A stretch of 64,000 bases of DNA, taken from positions 263,906,077 to 263,970,076 of the forward strand of contig CP136061.1 in assembly GCA_032622095.1 (NCBI GenBank), read 5' to 3'. Made by a program: the position numbers and the translations under genes. The notes under the pieces were generated by a model, which searched no databases, was not told the DNA's origin, and saw only the letters and a list, made by a program, of their open reading frames with translations. This document shows positions 47,795-59,071 of the stretch, one piece after another (the stretch's first letter is position 1; the number at the start of each line of letters is the position of its first letter). Source of the stretch: Siphonodentalium dalli (lineage: Eukaryota > Mollusca > Scaphopoda > Gadilida > Siphonodentaliidae).

Positions 47795-50020
47795 ACACTG
47801 GAACTCCATATAAAATCAACAATACGTCACTAATAAATTGTTGGAAAATCAAATTATGACCACAATTTCAACCTATTTTTGGTATAAACTAAATGTTGTG
47901 TCAGGTTTGACTACAGGGGGTAAGACCCGTGCGTAACCAGCCCATGTCATCACGTCCCTGTATGGCACCCCATGACAAGAGGGCGGTCTTACATTCACTG
48001 ATGATGAGAAATCGTCAATATTAGTTTTTGTTGGAAAACAGGGATGGGCTACAACCCCTTCTACATGAGGGTTAGCCCCAACCCCGTCGGGATATCTGCA
48101 ATAGTATGCCCGGTAGATATCATCAGGTGATATCCTGGTTCCACCCATGTTGTAAAAGATATAAATATTTTTAAAGAAAACAACATACATAAATCAGGGG
48201 GCCAATAACAAGGCATGCATGTGCTCTCATAACCACAAAACTACACGAAAGTCATCACAATCAACCCAAATTGGATATATTCGGTCTCTAAAAGCGCTTA
48301 AACACACTCGACATGCGATTTTCTCGCCCTCCTGTTGCGCAAATTCTAGTATAAAAGTGCGTCTATTTCAGACAAAGCTCAAACATAACATCTGACCAGA
48401 CAAAACATAGAAACCGCTAAAATAACACCGGACACTAGATTACGGCCAACAACAAGCACGTACGCCATGGATAAATACACTGTTAAAAGCACATCGGTTT
48501 TTTGTATGGTTATATCTGGCATATACCCATGGTTATATATACACAGGCTACGAGCATCTTACCACAGGTCATTTGCGTAAAAACAATTATCTAATTCTTT
48601 CATTCTTTCATTCCCTCAAGGTATATGTATCTTCAAAGGATGAAGTGGAAGTTTTGAGGCTGAGTAAGATTCTAAGAGATAAGGTGGCAACAGCAGATTT
48701 AGTATTGACTTGAAAGCATAAAATATGACAATCATGGCCCAAATTACGAACAGTGGCCAAAGTTATTTGACACCTCAGGCGCTGTAAGTATAGCGAGGCC
48801 TAAAACAAAATTTTGTTGTTTCCGGTAACATATGGTAAAAAATAGGGCAGGTGGAAATCATTTGTTTTATTGTTTTTTATTTTGGAAACAACCATAATAA
48901 GATCATATGTGGAATATATTCATTCTGAATATATGTCCATGGCAGCACATTGTGATGCTCCGATAATCGGAATCGGCCATCGGATATTAATCGAACCTTG
49001 CAGTTGAACATCGGCTTTTACCGATTGTCAAAACAAACATAACCATTCTAGTATCTAAGCGCTATATACATGCTTTAACAAACGTACACAACACAAGCGT
49101 AGTATTGAATGCAAAACGCAGTTGTAGCAATCTAAAACGAAGTTATTGGCATCATCCAAACAGTCTGGTATGATAATATATAATCATGACATGATGAAAA
49201 TACACCTGTCCGATATATCCAGATTAATATGAAGTTATTGGTTCAATCGCATGGACATGAAATGGATTCAACAACTGACCTCATTACAATGCACATGTAG
49301 TTTCTGGTCGAGCACGCGCCATGGTGTGACATCACATGCTATGTCAATAATTTGAAGCATGCACTGAATGAATTAGTACAGTGGCGATCAGAAATGTCTT
49401 CAATAATGACCAACGTGAGGAGGGGCATAATTAGCTTTTTCGTCTGTAAGGGACAATATGGTGAAGTAGTCCCAAATTACACGTGTTTTTGTTGCTCTGT
49501 CAGTCGCCATTGTTATAACGTTGCTCTCATTACAAGTTACGGCGTATGCTATGAAATATGCTTAGCTCCACGTTGAACTCAGAGGCGGTCTAACAAACAA
49601 AATTTGAGTAGGCGGAACTATAAAAGCTTTCCAGTTATTAAAAGAAAATGTGTGACCAATGGGAATTTGGGAAATCTCAGAAAAATATGACACCAATTAT
49701 TATCCATCATTCTAAATTTAGTTAATAATCATCGCATTCCATACATTGTCGCAACTAACAAGTATTCAATAAAGGCCTTTATACCGCGTGCAAGTGTTCC
49801 CCTTACGGTGATAACGTTACTCTGATTCGGCACCTTTGATCTCTTTGTCAAAACAACTACCGGCATACATCAAAGGCAGAGCACAACTGACGTTGGCAGA
49901 AATACCATAATATATATGTTTTTATGTATTTGGCTTTGTAACTTTTCCGGGATATGGAGTGCAATGTGTGTATATAGGTCCATTATGGGAAAAAACGCAC
50001 AAAATATATAAACATCGGAA
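47795..50020. other. No gene recognised
   Basis: At about 48957-49035 lies an ATCGG-rich segment (CTCCGATAATCGGAATCGGC), of the kind seen at hAT termini, but no partner end was found. Other frames up to 105 codons lack recognisable motifs. Confidence 0.45.
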
Positions 50021-50026
50021 TTTCCT

Positions 50027-50121
50027 TGTACTCGTCCAGGTTGTGGTGAAAAGTCATATTGGACGAGACACACAGTGTCGAGTCCAATATGATTTTTCAC
50101 CACAACCTGGATGAGTACAAG
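50027..50121. mobile_element. Near-perfect 95-bp hairpin
   Basis: Arms TTGTACTCGTCCAGGTTGTG, continuing GTGAAAAGTCATATTGGAC, and their complement (GTCCAATATGATTTTTCACC, continuing ACAACCTGGATGAGTACAA) flank a ~17-bp centre. A related sequence (GAGTCCAATATTAC, GAGTACAATATGACTTTTTC) lies at 50445-50487. Confidence 0.75.
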
Positions 50122-50124
50122 CAA

Positions 50125-50775
50125 AACTTATACTATACACAACATTGTATAATGACATTTGTATTATCCATCTATATGTTTATCCAAATTCTGGGAATAA
50201 AACTTTAGTGGTTATTTTTGGTATTTGTTGGCACTTAATTCTCTATAAAAGCCTGTATTTTGATAATCAGAAAGCATGATTTGGAACAGTAAACACGGAA
50301 ATGAAAACAAAAACTCAATGCGGAAGTGAAACGTCTGCTAAATCCACCAGCGTTGCGCGCGCATCACAATTTCACCGACTCATTTCGCAATAGTTAATTC
50401 GTGACGTCACATAGTCCCGATGAAAAAGTGATATTGCACACATGGGAGTCCAATATTACATTCGGGAGTACAATATGACTTTTTCCCAGACTATCACGTG
50501 GCAGCTTTTTCCCATTCGGAATTGGTGTTAGTTAAGGGATGGGTAATAATATGCTTTATACCACAAGTCGATATTCGTAATCTAGAACGGTCATGTCTCC
50601 CAATGTTTGCACTACAAACTCCCACGAGGATCTCTATTCAAGAAATAGCAATAATCTGCATAGTGTTTATAAACCCCATGTTTATGTAATACAACTCCTT
50701 GTCAGAAAAAGCAGCATGTATTAATCAATGTAATTTTTCCTTGCATATTATAAAACTGTTTAAGTCGGTTATAAC
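50125..50775. other. No gene recognised
   Basis: It contains the related hairpin-like sequence at 50440-50490 and no convincing frame. Confidence 0.4.
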
Positions 50776-50781
50776 TTATTG

Positions 50782-50856
50782 GACTCGCTACCGGACATTC
50801 ATAAACTAAATGGTCTCGGGCTATGCCCTTGACCATCTAGTTTACGAATGTCCAGT
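50782..50856. mobile_element. Small hairpin
   Basis: GGACATTCATAAACTAAATG plus GTC pairs with GACCATCTAGTTTACGAATG plus TCC across about 20 bp. Confidence 0.65.
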
Positions 50857-50869
50857 AGATCTTCCATTA

Positions 50870-51375
50870 ACCCTGACATAGTGCCATGTAGGTTTATGTG
50901 TGCAGGTATTTAAGAAATCAATAATGCAGGCATGCCAAAAATATCTTCAGAAATTCCACCGGATATTTTTAAAAATAATGCGCTGCTAGTATTTAATGTT
51001 ATGTATAGCTGCAATGACACTGATTGTTGTTACGTCCAATGCTGTTTTCGCATTTAATTAGATCGTTGAGTGTTTTCCCAAATTTAATTAATGTACAAAA
51101 ACATGACAACTTCTGAATATTACAGTTTGGTTATAATTAATTGTGGGCACCCAGACTCTGGACACCCAAGCCTGCTGTAATTGGTCGGCAAATGGCCTAG
51201 AACAATGTGTGAATCCGCTTAACAGAGGGTATGCTCTTCAATCAATCACTGGAAATTTCCAACTTTACTCCATCATCATTCCATGAACTTCTGTGAGAAT
51301 TATATCTCATGTCAAAGCTGAGCTACATTAACACTTTTATTAATTTACATCATCTCTTTTGGCCCATTATTTGCA
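50870..51375. other. No gene recognised
   Basis: AT-rich sequence, no supported feature. Confidence 0.4.
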
Positions 51376-51379
51376 GGTA

Positions 51380-52050
51380 GGAACATATTTGGAACTACAT
51401 TGGAACGACAGAGAAGAAGTTCAACATAAACACCTAATATGATCCTGATCTCTGAGCTTGAGGCAATGCAGTTGATGTTCGTACTAAGAATTAAAGGTTC
51501 AGCATCGTACCCCCACATGTTGCATCTATATACATGTGTATGTACTGCAAGAAATTCTCTAACGTGGTGACCAGGATGAAAATCATACAATGTTCCGCTT
51601 TCAGTAAGAAACCGCGTCTTTGATTGGTCAGAGAGTCGCGCAACATACCCCATGTTTTCGTCTGGAGCCATCATCTTTGATTGGTCAGAGAGTCGCGCAA
51701 CATATCCCGTGTTTACGTCTGGAGCCATCAACATAACGGAAAAATGTTTGGAACTACATTCGAACTACATAGAAGAAGTTCAACACAAACACCTAATATG
51801 ATTCTGATCTCTGAGCTTGAGGCAGTGCAGTTTGATGTTCGTACTAAGAATTAAAGGTTCAGCACCGTATATATATACACATGTTGCATATATGTACATA
51901 TGTATGTACTTCAGGGAATTATCTAACGTGGTGACCAGGATGAAAATCATACAATCTTCTGCTTTCAGTAAGAAACCGCGTCTTTGATTGGTCAGAGAGT
52001 CGCGCAACATACCCCATGTTTTCGTCTGGAGCCATCAACATAACGGAAAC
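51380..52050 (-). repeat. Tandem duplication of ~350-bp exon-like unit
   Basis: The unit at 51380-51735 recurs at 51745-52050. Shared blocks include ACACCTAATATGATYCTGAT, TTGAGGCARTGCAGTT, AATTAAAGGTTCAGCAYCGT and GTGGTGACCAGGATGAAAAT. TTTGATTGGTCAGAGAGTCG is found three times (about 51619, 51673 and 51983); the extra copy is a 54-bp internal duplication. Open minus-strand frames run through both units. Confidence 0.85.
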
Positions 52051-52128
52051 CAAGACCGTTTCATCGTCTCTCGATGGCATTTTCAGGACGTCATTTATGT
52101 TGGAGAGAGGTATAGGAGATTTTGACAT
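51919..52128 (-). CDS. Small hypothetical protein or exon
   Basis: An ATG at 52128 opens a 69-residue minus-strand frame. It starts MSKSPIPLSNINDVLKMPSR, contains MLMAPDENMGYVARLSDQSK, and ends HPGHHVR. The composition is protein-like (balanced, not repeat-driven), and the C-terminal 45 residues recur in the tandem copy upstream (51580-51735) with few changes. In that copy an 18-residue piece (MAPDENMGYVARLSDQSK) is itself duplicated. I do not recognise the family. A 134-bp hairpin lies just upstream of the ATG. It could be a terminal exon of a repeated host gene or part of a mobile element. Confidence 0.35.
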   Translation of the reverse strand: MSKSPIPLSNINDVLKMPSRDDETVLVSVMLMAPDENMGYVARLSDQSKTRFLTESRRLYDFHPGHHVR

Positions 52129-52203
52129 TTTCTGCTGATCATTCTTCGGAATAAGTGCCAAATTAATGTGAATGACTAGGGCTATTGGCAGAACATATTC
52201 GCT

Positions 52204-52337
52204 ATGTGGTGGATTGACAGTAACATGGCGTGACATTGACCGCTTGGAGCCTATTTTCAAGCTCGTCGATTTGCGAATCGGTTGAACATAAACCCGAATC
52301 CGTCAATGTCACACCATGTTACCATCAATCCACCACA
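52204..52337. mobile_element. Hairpin with 35-bp arms
   Basis: GTGGTGGATTGACAGTAACA, continuing TGGCGTGACATTGAC, and GTCAATGTCACACCATGTTA, continuing CCATCAATCCACCAC, are complementary with about three mismatches around a ~64-bp loop. Confidence 0.75.
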
Positions 52338-52344
52338 ACTAAAC

Positions 52345-54265
52345 TTATAATAATACAGGAAAGTTTTCCTGAACAAACATTTTCGCTATTATTCAAAATA
52401 ACATGTAATCACATATTGAATGCATACAATGTGTTAATTTTATCTCAGATTTAGAAACCTGAACAATACGTTGAAAATGTTTGGATCTTTAGTCTACAGT
52501 TAAAGGTGACATATGCAAACGGTTTCAACATTTGGCTAAATCATGAATTTAATTGGTTGCCTCTTGGGTCAGCCAACATATCCTGCAAACGCGATATTTT
52601 AGAAACGCGCCTATCTACTGATGTGTGGTGTAACATTTCAATGTTTTGAGATAGGTTTCGCATTTTGAGCGAAAACTTCATGACCTATCTCCCCATATTT
52701 TGTGACATCGCCGATTAAGGTTAAAGCAATCGCTGTTGATTTCTCCCAACATAGCAAAGTCAAGTGATAAATGTATATATTCTTTTACAAAGTGTATCTT
52801 ATAATCTTAATTGAATATAGAGCCAATGATAGGATTTGACCAGAAAAAGAAGAGTTTACGGCCTGTCTCAAAATTGTTTTCAAAATATGATATGATCAAA
52901 TAGACAATTTTGGGGCTATTCCCTATGGGCTATAGCCCTACTGTGCGACACATATATGCTGCTTATGAAATAGTATTCCTTGAACTCATAAAATATAGGA
53001 TGGATTATCATCTAACTGAAAAGTGTGGAAGTTACACAAACACAACCTTCGCGTTTCCACTTTTTGGGATCATGGAACATTAATATGTGGGGCCCCATAT
53101 CTATCTAAAAACTGTTGCATGTCACCTTGAAGAGTTTTGTTCCATTATTTCGTGTTTTGATTTCACTAACATCGAGATGTGTGAAGCGTGTGTATTATAT
53201 AATTACACCAGTTCCAATTAAAATTACCCCCTTCAACAAGCTATGCATTAAAGAGTCTAAAGAAAATATATGGGAATTCCATTACCACAAATAATCTTTA
53301 CATCAGTGTCAGTCAATCATAACATTAAACAGTAAAGTGATGAAGCCAATCAGTCAATTGATGATTTTCATCGACTCCAGAGTTTCTCGACACATAGCTA
53401 AAATAGCATAATAAGTTTCCTGTCATATCTGGTCACATTGCTAATTTCACAGTGTTCACAAATTTAGTGATTACAACAACTAATTTAACACTAATGTGTG
53501 TCTATTTGAAGAGTCCAGAATTGATCAATAATACCCATCAAGGAGAATATAATTAAGTATTTACAAGAATTTCAACAGTTAGCGCCCGTTTTTCTTATTC
53601 GCCAAAATGAAATTGACAGGAGATAACATTCTGTCAATCAAAAAACTGCGCTTTGATGTTATACAACAGGAATTGCATGCATAAGCTATTTATAGCGGCA
53701 ACTATGTGACTGATAATTATATTCATTATGCTGTGTGTATCTTATTCGAGAGCCTAATTTTAATTAGAACTGATTATACACATGTATATCCAGGTGATAT
53801 ACACATGGAGAACTTGTTCTCTCTTTTGTATTGACAAGACACAACATGTGTATCCTCGTGTCACGGCTGATTGGTCATCTGTATCAGTTGATAACACGTG
53901 CATGCTGTGAACATGTGATTAGAATGCAGTGACATTTTTATTGACTGTATAAGCTCTTTGTAACTATACCAAAAATAAAAATTCTGAATGCAAAAAATTA
54001 TGGGCCAATTGTTCAGACCCAATAGCTGGCACCGAAGATGATATTTTTCTATGCCCACATCCCAGGTCATGATGGATTATTTTTCTCCCAAAACCAAGAG
54101 CCCCATACTCATTTTTATGTTTTATACCAAATTTTGGCAAATTTAAGTAGTTTCATAACGTTATATCTGGGGAGAAATCTGATGCCACATTTGTAATTTT
54201 ATTTGATTATTTTGGTATATACTGGAAAATCAAAGCACGATACACACACAAGCTATGTTAATTGG
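52345..54265. other. No gene recognised
   Basis: AT-rich sequence with only short, motif-free frames. Confidence 0.45.
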
Positions 54266-54270
54266 TTTGA

Positions 54271-54519
54271 GTGAAATATACATGGTTAGTGAAAACGACA
54301 TGGCTATGTCACCATTGCTCCTGGCATGAATTACATCACATCTTGTTAGACTGCCAGTCATTGCTACATATTCGGAATGACGTGTGGTACCATGTCATTT
54401 ACCAATATGGTATTGAATTTATCCTCTACCTGGACCAATTACCCCGTTTGCAGCTGTTGTCTGCCATTCAGCAAATGCCAAATGGGAACCGAGCTTTAGC
54501 GAGGTCCCCCACTTACTGA
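54271..54519 (+). pseudogene. LINE ORF2 C-terminal fragment (zinc knuckle)
   Basis: The frame contains CHHCSWHELHHILLDC (C-x2-C-x6-H-x4-C), then RNDVWYHVIYQYGIE and YLDQLPRLQLLSAIQ, and stops at 54519. A cysteine-histidine knuckle ending HxLLDC, followed by a leucine-rich tail, is typical of the C-terminus of non-LTR retrotransposon proteins. The RT domain is absent, so this is a 5'-truncated or eroded copy. An AAAGAGCGTT motif lies 140 bp downstream (54662). Confidence 0.55.
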
Positions 54520-54524
54520 ATTAT

Positions 54525-55670
54525 ATATAGGAGTGAAAATAAGCCTTGTATCTCGTCAAACTGTATGGGTATTATTTTTATCCATCGCCAAATTTTAAAT
54601 ATCATTATAATGAAATTATGTCAGCCTCTGTGCAATTGTTGGGAAAAAAGCGGTATAGATTAAAGAGCGTTCTTAATTATGATTGTCTATACTATTTTTT
54701 TTTCGACATAAATCTATTGATGCTTTTGTGGATTTACGTGATAGCCATGCAGAAAATGGTGATGCCAAGTTTTTCTTTTCTTTGGCTGCATATAACGACC
54801 AGAGTGGTGTGTTTTATCTTAAGTGGACTACACAACATTATAAAATTATCTTTTGGCTATGCGAAGTGCGAGGGCTGTTGTGACTCTACTCGACTGAAAT
54901 GGTATGAAAGAGACTATAATACTATTTCGGATACCACACACGTGGTTTCTCGATGCTCTTAATGAATGATACGGGAGAGTGGGTCCGCCCAGTTGTGACG
55001 AGGGATACTAATACATGCCTGCAAGGTTTACTGGGTTGAAGACTGATATCATGTCTGAAGGGTGTTTCCGTCTTTTTGATTGTTGGTTAAAGCTATAAAA
55101 CAATATTTTGAACGTCTATGTTTTTTGGAATTATTTATAAAGCCTTGTGTGGTCCACAACTACATATAAACGATGCAACCATCAGTTCGTGCACTCCCAT
55201 TAGTATTGCAAAGCCCACAAAGTTAATTCTTTTATATATATACATATGTTTGAACAAATACATATCTCTAAAATAGATAAAAAAAAGTCCCAATATGGCA
55301 TTATTTGGAATAGAGTAAAGACACAGTGAAAGACCAGGAATTTGTTTATGCGGACCTTTCACATTAATATATCAATTGAGTTTGAAGATTTATTTTACCT
55401 GAAATACGGCCCTTAGTATGTCGGTTTTGTAATTTTATTACCCTTGGCATGATAACATCAACAAACTTCAACAAATTCCATTCATTTTGGTTATATATCT
55501 TTTGTAGTTTGCCCCAGGTCCTGCAGCTCTACACTATCTACAGCAGCAGCTACACCGCCGAGTTCATTCCTTGCTGTCTGGGGGGTTATGGTCGCAGCCC
55601 GCCCCCCTCGTTCTGGGCGCCAGTCAACAAATCCCAAGTCTTCTCAGATTGCCGCACTTCCACCCCGTTG
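54525..55670. other. No gene recognised
   Basis: Two overlapping plus-strand frames (54546-54962 and 54683-54883) show nothing I recognise. The segment reading DLRDSHAENGDAKFFFSLAA looks protein-like but stands alone. Confidence 0.4.
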
Positions 55671-55678
55671 GCGGGCTA

Positions 55679-55984
55679 TCATCGACAGCGATGGGGGCTC
55701 ACCAGTTCTATTCCTGAGATTAAGATCGAGCACACATTTTGAGGGGTCGCGGCCAAGGGCTGGTGTTTGACCAGGGCGCCATAATAGTCATCAACGGCCG
55801 ACTGCAGGAGTTCTTGGTGTAGCGATCTGGCTGCTGCCGTCGAATCCATGACAGTCGGGTCATGGGTACCCATGCCAGTCGGGTCGACCGGCTCAATGAG
55901 TGGCATTGTTTTATATTGAGGATCAAGAGGATCCTCATCGGCTCTGATATCAGGATCAAATGTGGGGTTATCAACGTCTGCCAT
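55679..55984 (-). CDS. Hypothetical acidic protein, probably frameshifted
   Basis: The frame has a genuine ATG at 55984. It begins MADVDNPTFDPDIRADEDPL and is rich in aspartate and proline, then becomes ordinary (SLHQELLQSAVDDYYGALVK) before ending at 55679. The sequence beyond the stop stays GC-rich and partly open in other frames to about 55520, suggesting that a frameshift cut the true 3' part. It is transcribed divergently from the relic at 56735-57952, about 750 bp away. The two share raised GC content compared with their AT-rich surroundings, and so may come from the same incoming element. No family is recognised. Confidence 0.4.
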   Translation of the reverse strand: MADVDNPTFDPDIRADEDPLDPQYKTMPLIEPVDPTGMGTHDPTVMDSTAAARSLHQELLQSAVDDYYGALVKHQPLAATPQNVCSILISGIELVSPHRCR

Positions 55985-55999
55985 AATATATTGACAGAG

Positions 56000-56730
56000 T
56001 CAATTATGAATGTATATATAAATATATACTGTAAAATCCTTTTAATTCGTAGGGGTCTGTTATTCGTTGATTTCGTGGTTTTGCTCAACCACGAAATCAA
56101 CAACCAACGAAATATTCGACTCTTGCGTTGAATGAGCAAACCCATATAATATACGTGATGGAAATATAGATCGGGCATTGTCTGTTTTCGACAAGTATGC
56201 AGAACAACACAAACGACGAGGTGAAACTTAATCTTTTTCAATACAATATTATTCATTCACCGAAACAAAATTGGTATGCTACATCATCTGATCACGGCTA
56301 TGATAGTTTGTATAACAATGCTCAATGCACTGGTTTCTTTAAAGGGCTATCGGTTTACTATTAACCACGTGCAGACTACATAATATAATAAATACCTAGG
56401 CCAAAGTTTGAAATGAAGCTGGTAGCTATTATGGTAATGCTTGCGTGATGTGCTTTCAACGCAGCAATACCTTGGTGTCTAATTTCTCAATAGTACACAC
56501 ATAATTGTTGCATGCTGCTATTGTAGGACCTGTTGATGTGCATACAAGTGATATCTGATCCACGAATTCATGTACCGACGAAAAATCCTTTTGATGACAA
56601 ACCACGAAAATTGAGGCCAACGAAATCAAAGCCAATCGCAGTACATATAATATAATTGAAGGTAAGCCAGCTTCGATTCAATAGTCTGAATTGCGCAGCA
56701 ACATATATATTTATATATACATATAATATA
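56000..56730. other. Intergenic AT-rich stretch between divergent relics
   Basis: It contains a short hairpin, GTTGATTTCGTGGTT and AACCACGAAATCAAC (about 56075-56103), and a related CGAAAATTGAGGCCAACGAA near 56607. No convincing frame. Confidence 0.5.
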
Positions 56731-56734
56731 TATA

Positions 56735-57952
56735 ATGGCTTCGAGTCAGTACGGACGCAAACTCAACCCATATCGCAGCCTGCGGGACCCCCTCGGGGTC
56801 AAAGGCATCAGACAGTCTGTTATTACAAACAATCCCAGGACGATTGGGCCAACCCAACATCTGCAAGTGAGGTTTCCCAACCTGGCGCCTCTGACGTAAT
56901 AGTTCCCGGAACAGTGCGCCTGGCATTTACAATCACGTTGAACACCACGGATCCAAACAGGACTGTGGCGCAGAACCTCGGCCGGGCTATTGTGAAAAAG
57001 CCCACAATCAGGATCAGCGGAAATGATTTGACCTCGATCGACGACTCCGATGTTCCCTACTGCTACCTAGACATGTGGAGTCCACACAGGAGAGAGAAAA
57101 TGCGAAGTATCGGGGAATTGATGAGTCTGTCAACCAAAATATGACAAAAATACACATAAAGGCAGGAGACAAAGAGATAACCGTAGCGAGAGACAAGGCT
57201 ATCGCGAAAGCCTACATGAATCGCTATTACATCCCGCTTGACTTTGAACTGTTGGTGAGTCAAATGCCCTTCTACCAAAGCGCACTCGGGAACCGACTCG
57301 AGTACGAGCCAACTTTCAATGAATACAGGGCTACCGATACCAAGTCCTCTTACATCCTCGCCAACATCAGCCTGGAGTTTGACAATGTTACCCAACAGCC
57401 TGATCTGGTCCGTATGATCCGCAGCCAATATGCATGCCGCGTCGCAATACTTTATGAGCGCATCCTCCGCCACCGCAAGATATTTATAAACAAAAAAGAA
57501 ACACTAATGAATAGCAACCTCAACGTCCCGAGTCGGAGTATGAAAGGCATCTTGATACTCTTCGAAGAGGCCGGCTATTCTTTCGACAGAGAAACCGAAG
57601 ACTTCTACAATCCAAAGATCAATGATGTTGAGATGACTGTTGCCTAACAACACCGGGACGAAGCAAACAGTTCTTCGCATCTTCACCCGCCAGCAGGCGA
57701 CAGCCCGAAGTGGCGATGGTCGCAAATGATCTGGGCCTGGCAGATGTGTCGCTTGGAGAGTTTCTGACCGGCAAGTATGACCTGTGGCTTGACCTCAGGA
57801 CAACTGATGATGACCAACTCTACGGTAGTTGGCGACGCATAGAGAACGCATCAGAGGGTATCACACTTCAGATCACAAAAGGAAAAGAGGACGCAGGCTC
57901 ACTGAACGTGAAAACACGCGCTCGCCACGGCCATGAAAGACATGCTAATTAA
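56735..57952 (+). pseudogene. Frameshifted relic of an unnamed ~400-residue protein
   Basis: An ATG at 56735 opens MASSQYGRKLNPYRSLRD. The coding signal then passes through three phase changes, near 56880, 57085 and 57648. Landmark segments, each in its own frame, are SDVIVPGTVRLAFTI, YIPLDFELLVSQMPFYQS, LNVPSRSMKGILILFEEAGY, SLGEFLTGKYDLWLDLRTTD and ENASEGITLQITKG. The even spacing of protein-like segments and the higher GC than the flanks show one former ORF. I believe relatives are scattered in cnidarian and molluscan genomes as uncharacterised proteins. The beta-rich look and multi-copy habit would fit a structural protein of a virus-like or Polinton-like element, but this is unverified. 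It cannot encode an intact product. Confidence 0.6.
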
Positions 57953-57986
57953 ACAGGGGCTCATACCATCAGATATCATGAAGTAG
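57933..57986 (+). pseudogene. Short coding tail in another frame
   Basis: Immediately after the relic, a third frame reads MKDMLIKQGLIPSDIMK and stops at 57986. It is short but protein-like, and could be the end of the same gene after another frameshift or the end of a second gene. Confidence 0.25.
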
Positions 57987-58009
57987 TTATATTATATTAC
58001 TTTATAATA

Positions 58010-58039
58010 AGTAATATATATATATATATATACGTGATA

Positions 58040-58080
<41 letters not shown>
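58010..58080. repeat. (TA)n microsatellite
   Basis: Two TA runs are split by a CGTG. They produce isoleucine-tyrosine frames of no meaning. Confidence 0.95.
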
Positions 58081-58278
58081 CGTTACGAAAAGTAATCATT
58101 ACGAAAGCAACTACGCAATGTTGCTCGGATATGCACGCACCGATATGCGGCTTATACGGACCCTGGCTCTTACGGACCCTGGCTCTTACGGACCCTGGCT
58201 TTTACGGACCACCGGCTGATACGGACCCTGGCTTATACGGACCCCGGCTCATACGGACCTCAATTAAATTATGCAATT

Positions 58279-58855
58279 TGCAAACTTATATTTATGAATT
58301 TAATATATTATTATGATTGTCTTTTCACACATGTATCTGTATTAATTGAGAATTTATGTGATTTTTTTGGTGATTTTCAAACTTATATTTATGAATTTAA
58401 CCGATTTTTTCGGTGATTTTCAAACTTATATTTATGAATTTAATATATAATTATGATTGTCTTTTCACACATATATCTGTATTAATTGAGAATTTATGTG
58501 ATGTTCTGACTTGAAAAAGCATTCATTGAATCGTGTTAATTAATCTCTTCGCCGTTGTGTAAACACGCGTGTGTGATACCTTAATGTCGTTGTATAAACA
58601 GACATGCGGTGATAAATGGTCAATGAATGGTAATCAGGATGAATACACTGAGTTTGATTTGTTACGAAAACATGTTAGTAAAAACACAACTTGTTTCAAC
58701 TGATTCATTGTCCGTTATATAAACACTCGTGTGTGATCCCTTTATATTGTTTTATAAACAGACATGCGATGGTGCATGGTCAGTGAATGGTGATCAGGAT
58801 GAATCCACTGAGTTTGATTTGCTATGAAAACATGTTAGTAAAAACACAACTGGTA
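58279..58855 (+). repeat. Two internal duplications inside the element
   Basis: CAAACTTATATTTATGAATT, continuing TAATATA and CTTTTCACACAT, occurs at 58279 and 58414. A ~150-bp unit with AAACAGACATGCGRTGRT, CACTGAGTTTGATTTG and AACATGTTAGTAAAAACACA occurs at 58555-58700 and 58710-58855. Confidence 0.85.
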
Positions 58856-58936
58856 TATATTCAACTGATTTATTGTTGACTGGCATAATTGCACAATGTC
58901 TAACTGTGCTGATACCATGTCACCGTGCATCGGAAG

Positions 58937-59071
58937 ATGCGTAGACGACAGGCGAGAAAAACGAGGGAGACGACCGGTAAATTAATGACATTGTGCAGAG
59001 ACTACTCGTCGATGAGGATAACTGCCAGCAAACTACTGAAAGAAGCCGACAAGCTATACGCCCCAGTTTAA
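58937..59071 (+). CDS. Possible 44-residue basic protein
   Basis: An ATG at 58937 opens MRRRQARKTRETTGKLMTL, which ends ...LLKEADKLYAPV at 59071. It is strongly basic at the N-terminus with a likely amphipathic helix after it. AATAAA signals follow at 59164. It is the only protein-like frame within the 58142-59341 element and could be the last exon of a longer protein or a chance frame. No family is recognised. Confidence 0.3.
   Translation: MRRRQARKTRETTGKLMTLCRDYSSMRITASKLLKEADKLYAPV

Noticed and set aside
48957-49035. hAT terminus (ATCGG-rich segment)
   Set aside because: No inverted partner or target duplication was found nearby, and the similarity is to a low-complexity style only.
55720-56256. 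178-codon minus-strand frame
   Set aside because: It overlaps the ATG-started acidic frame, runs through AT-rich intergenic sequence and has no protein-like composition.
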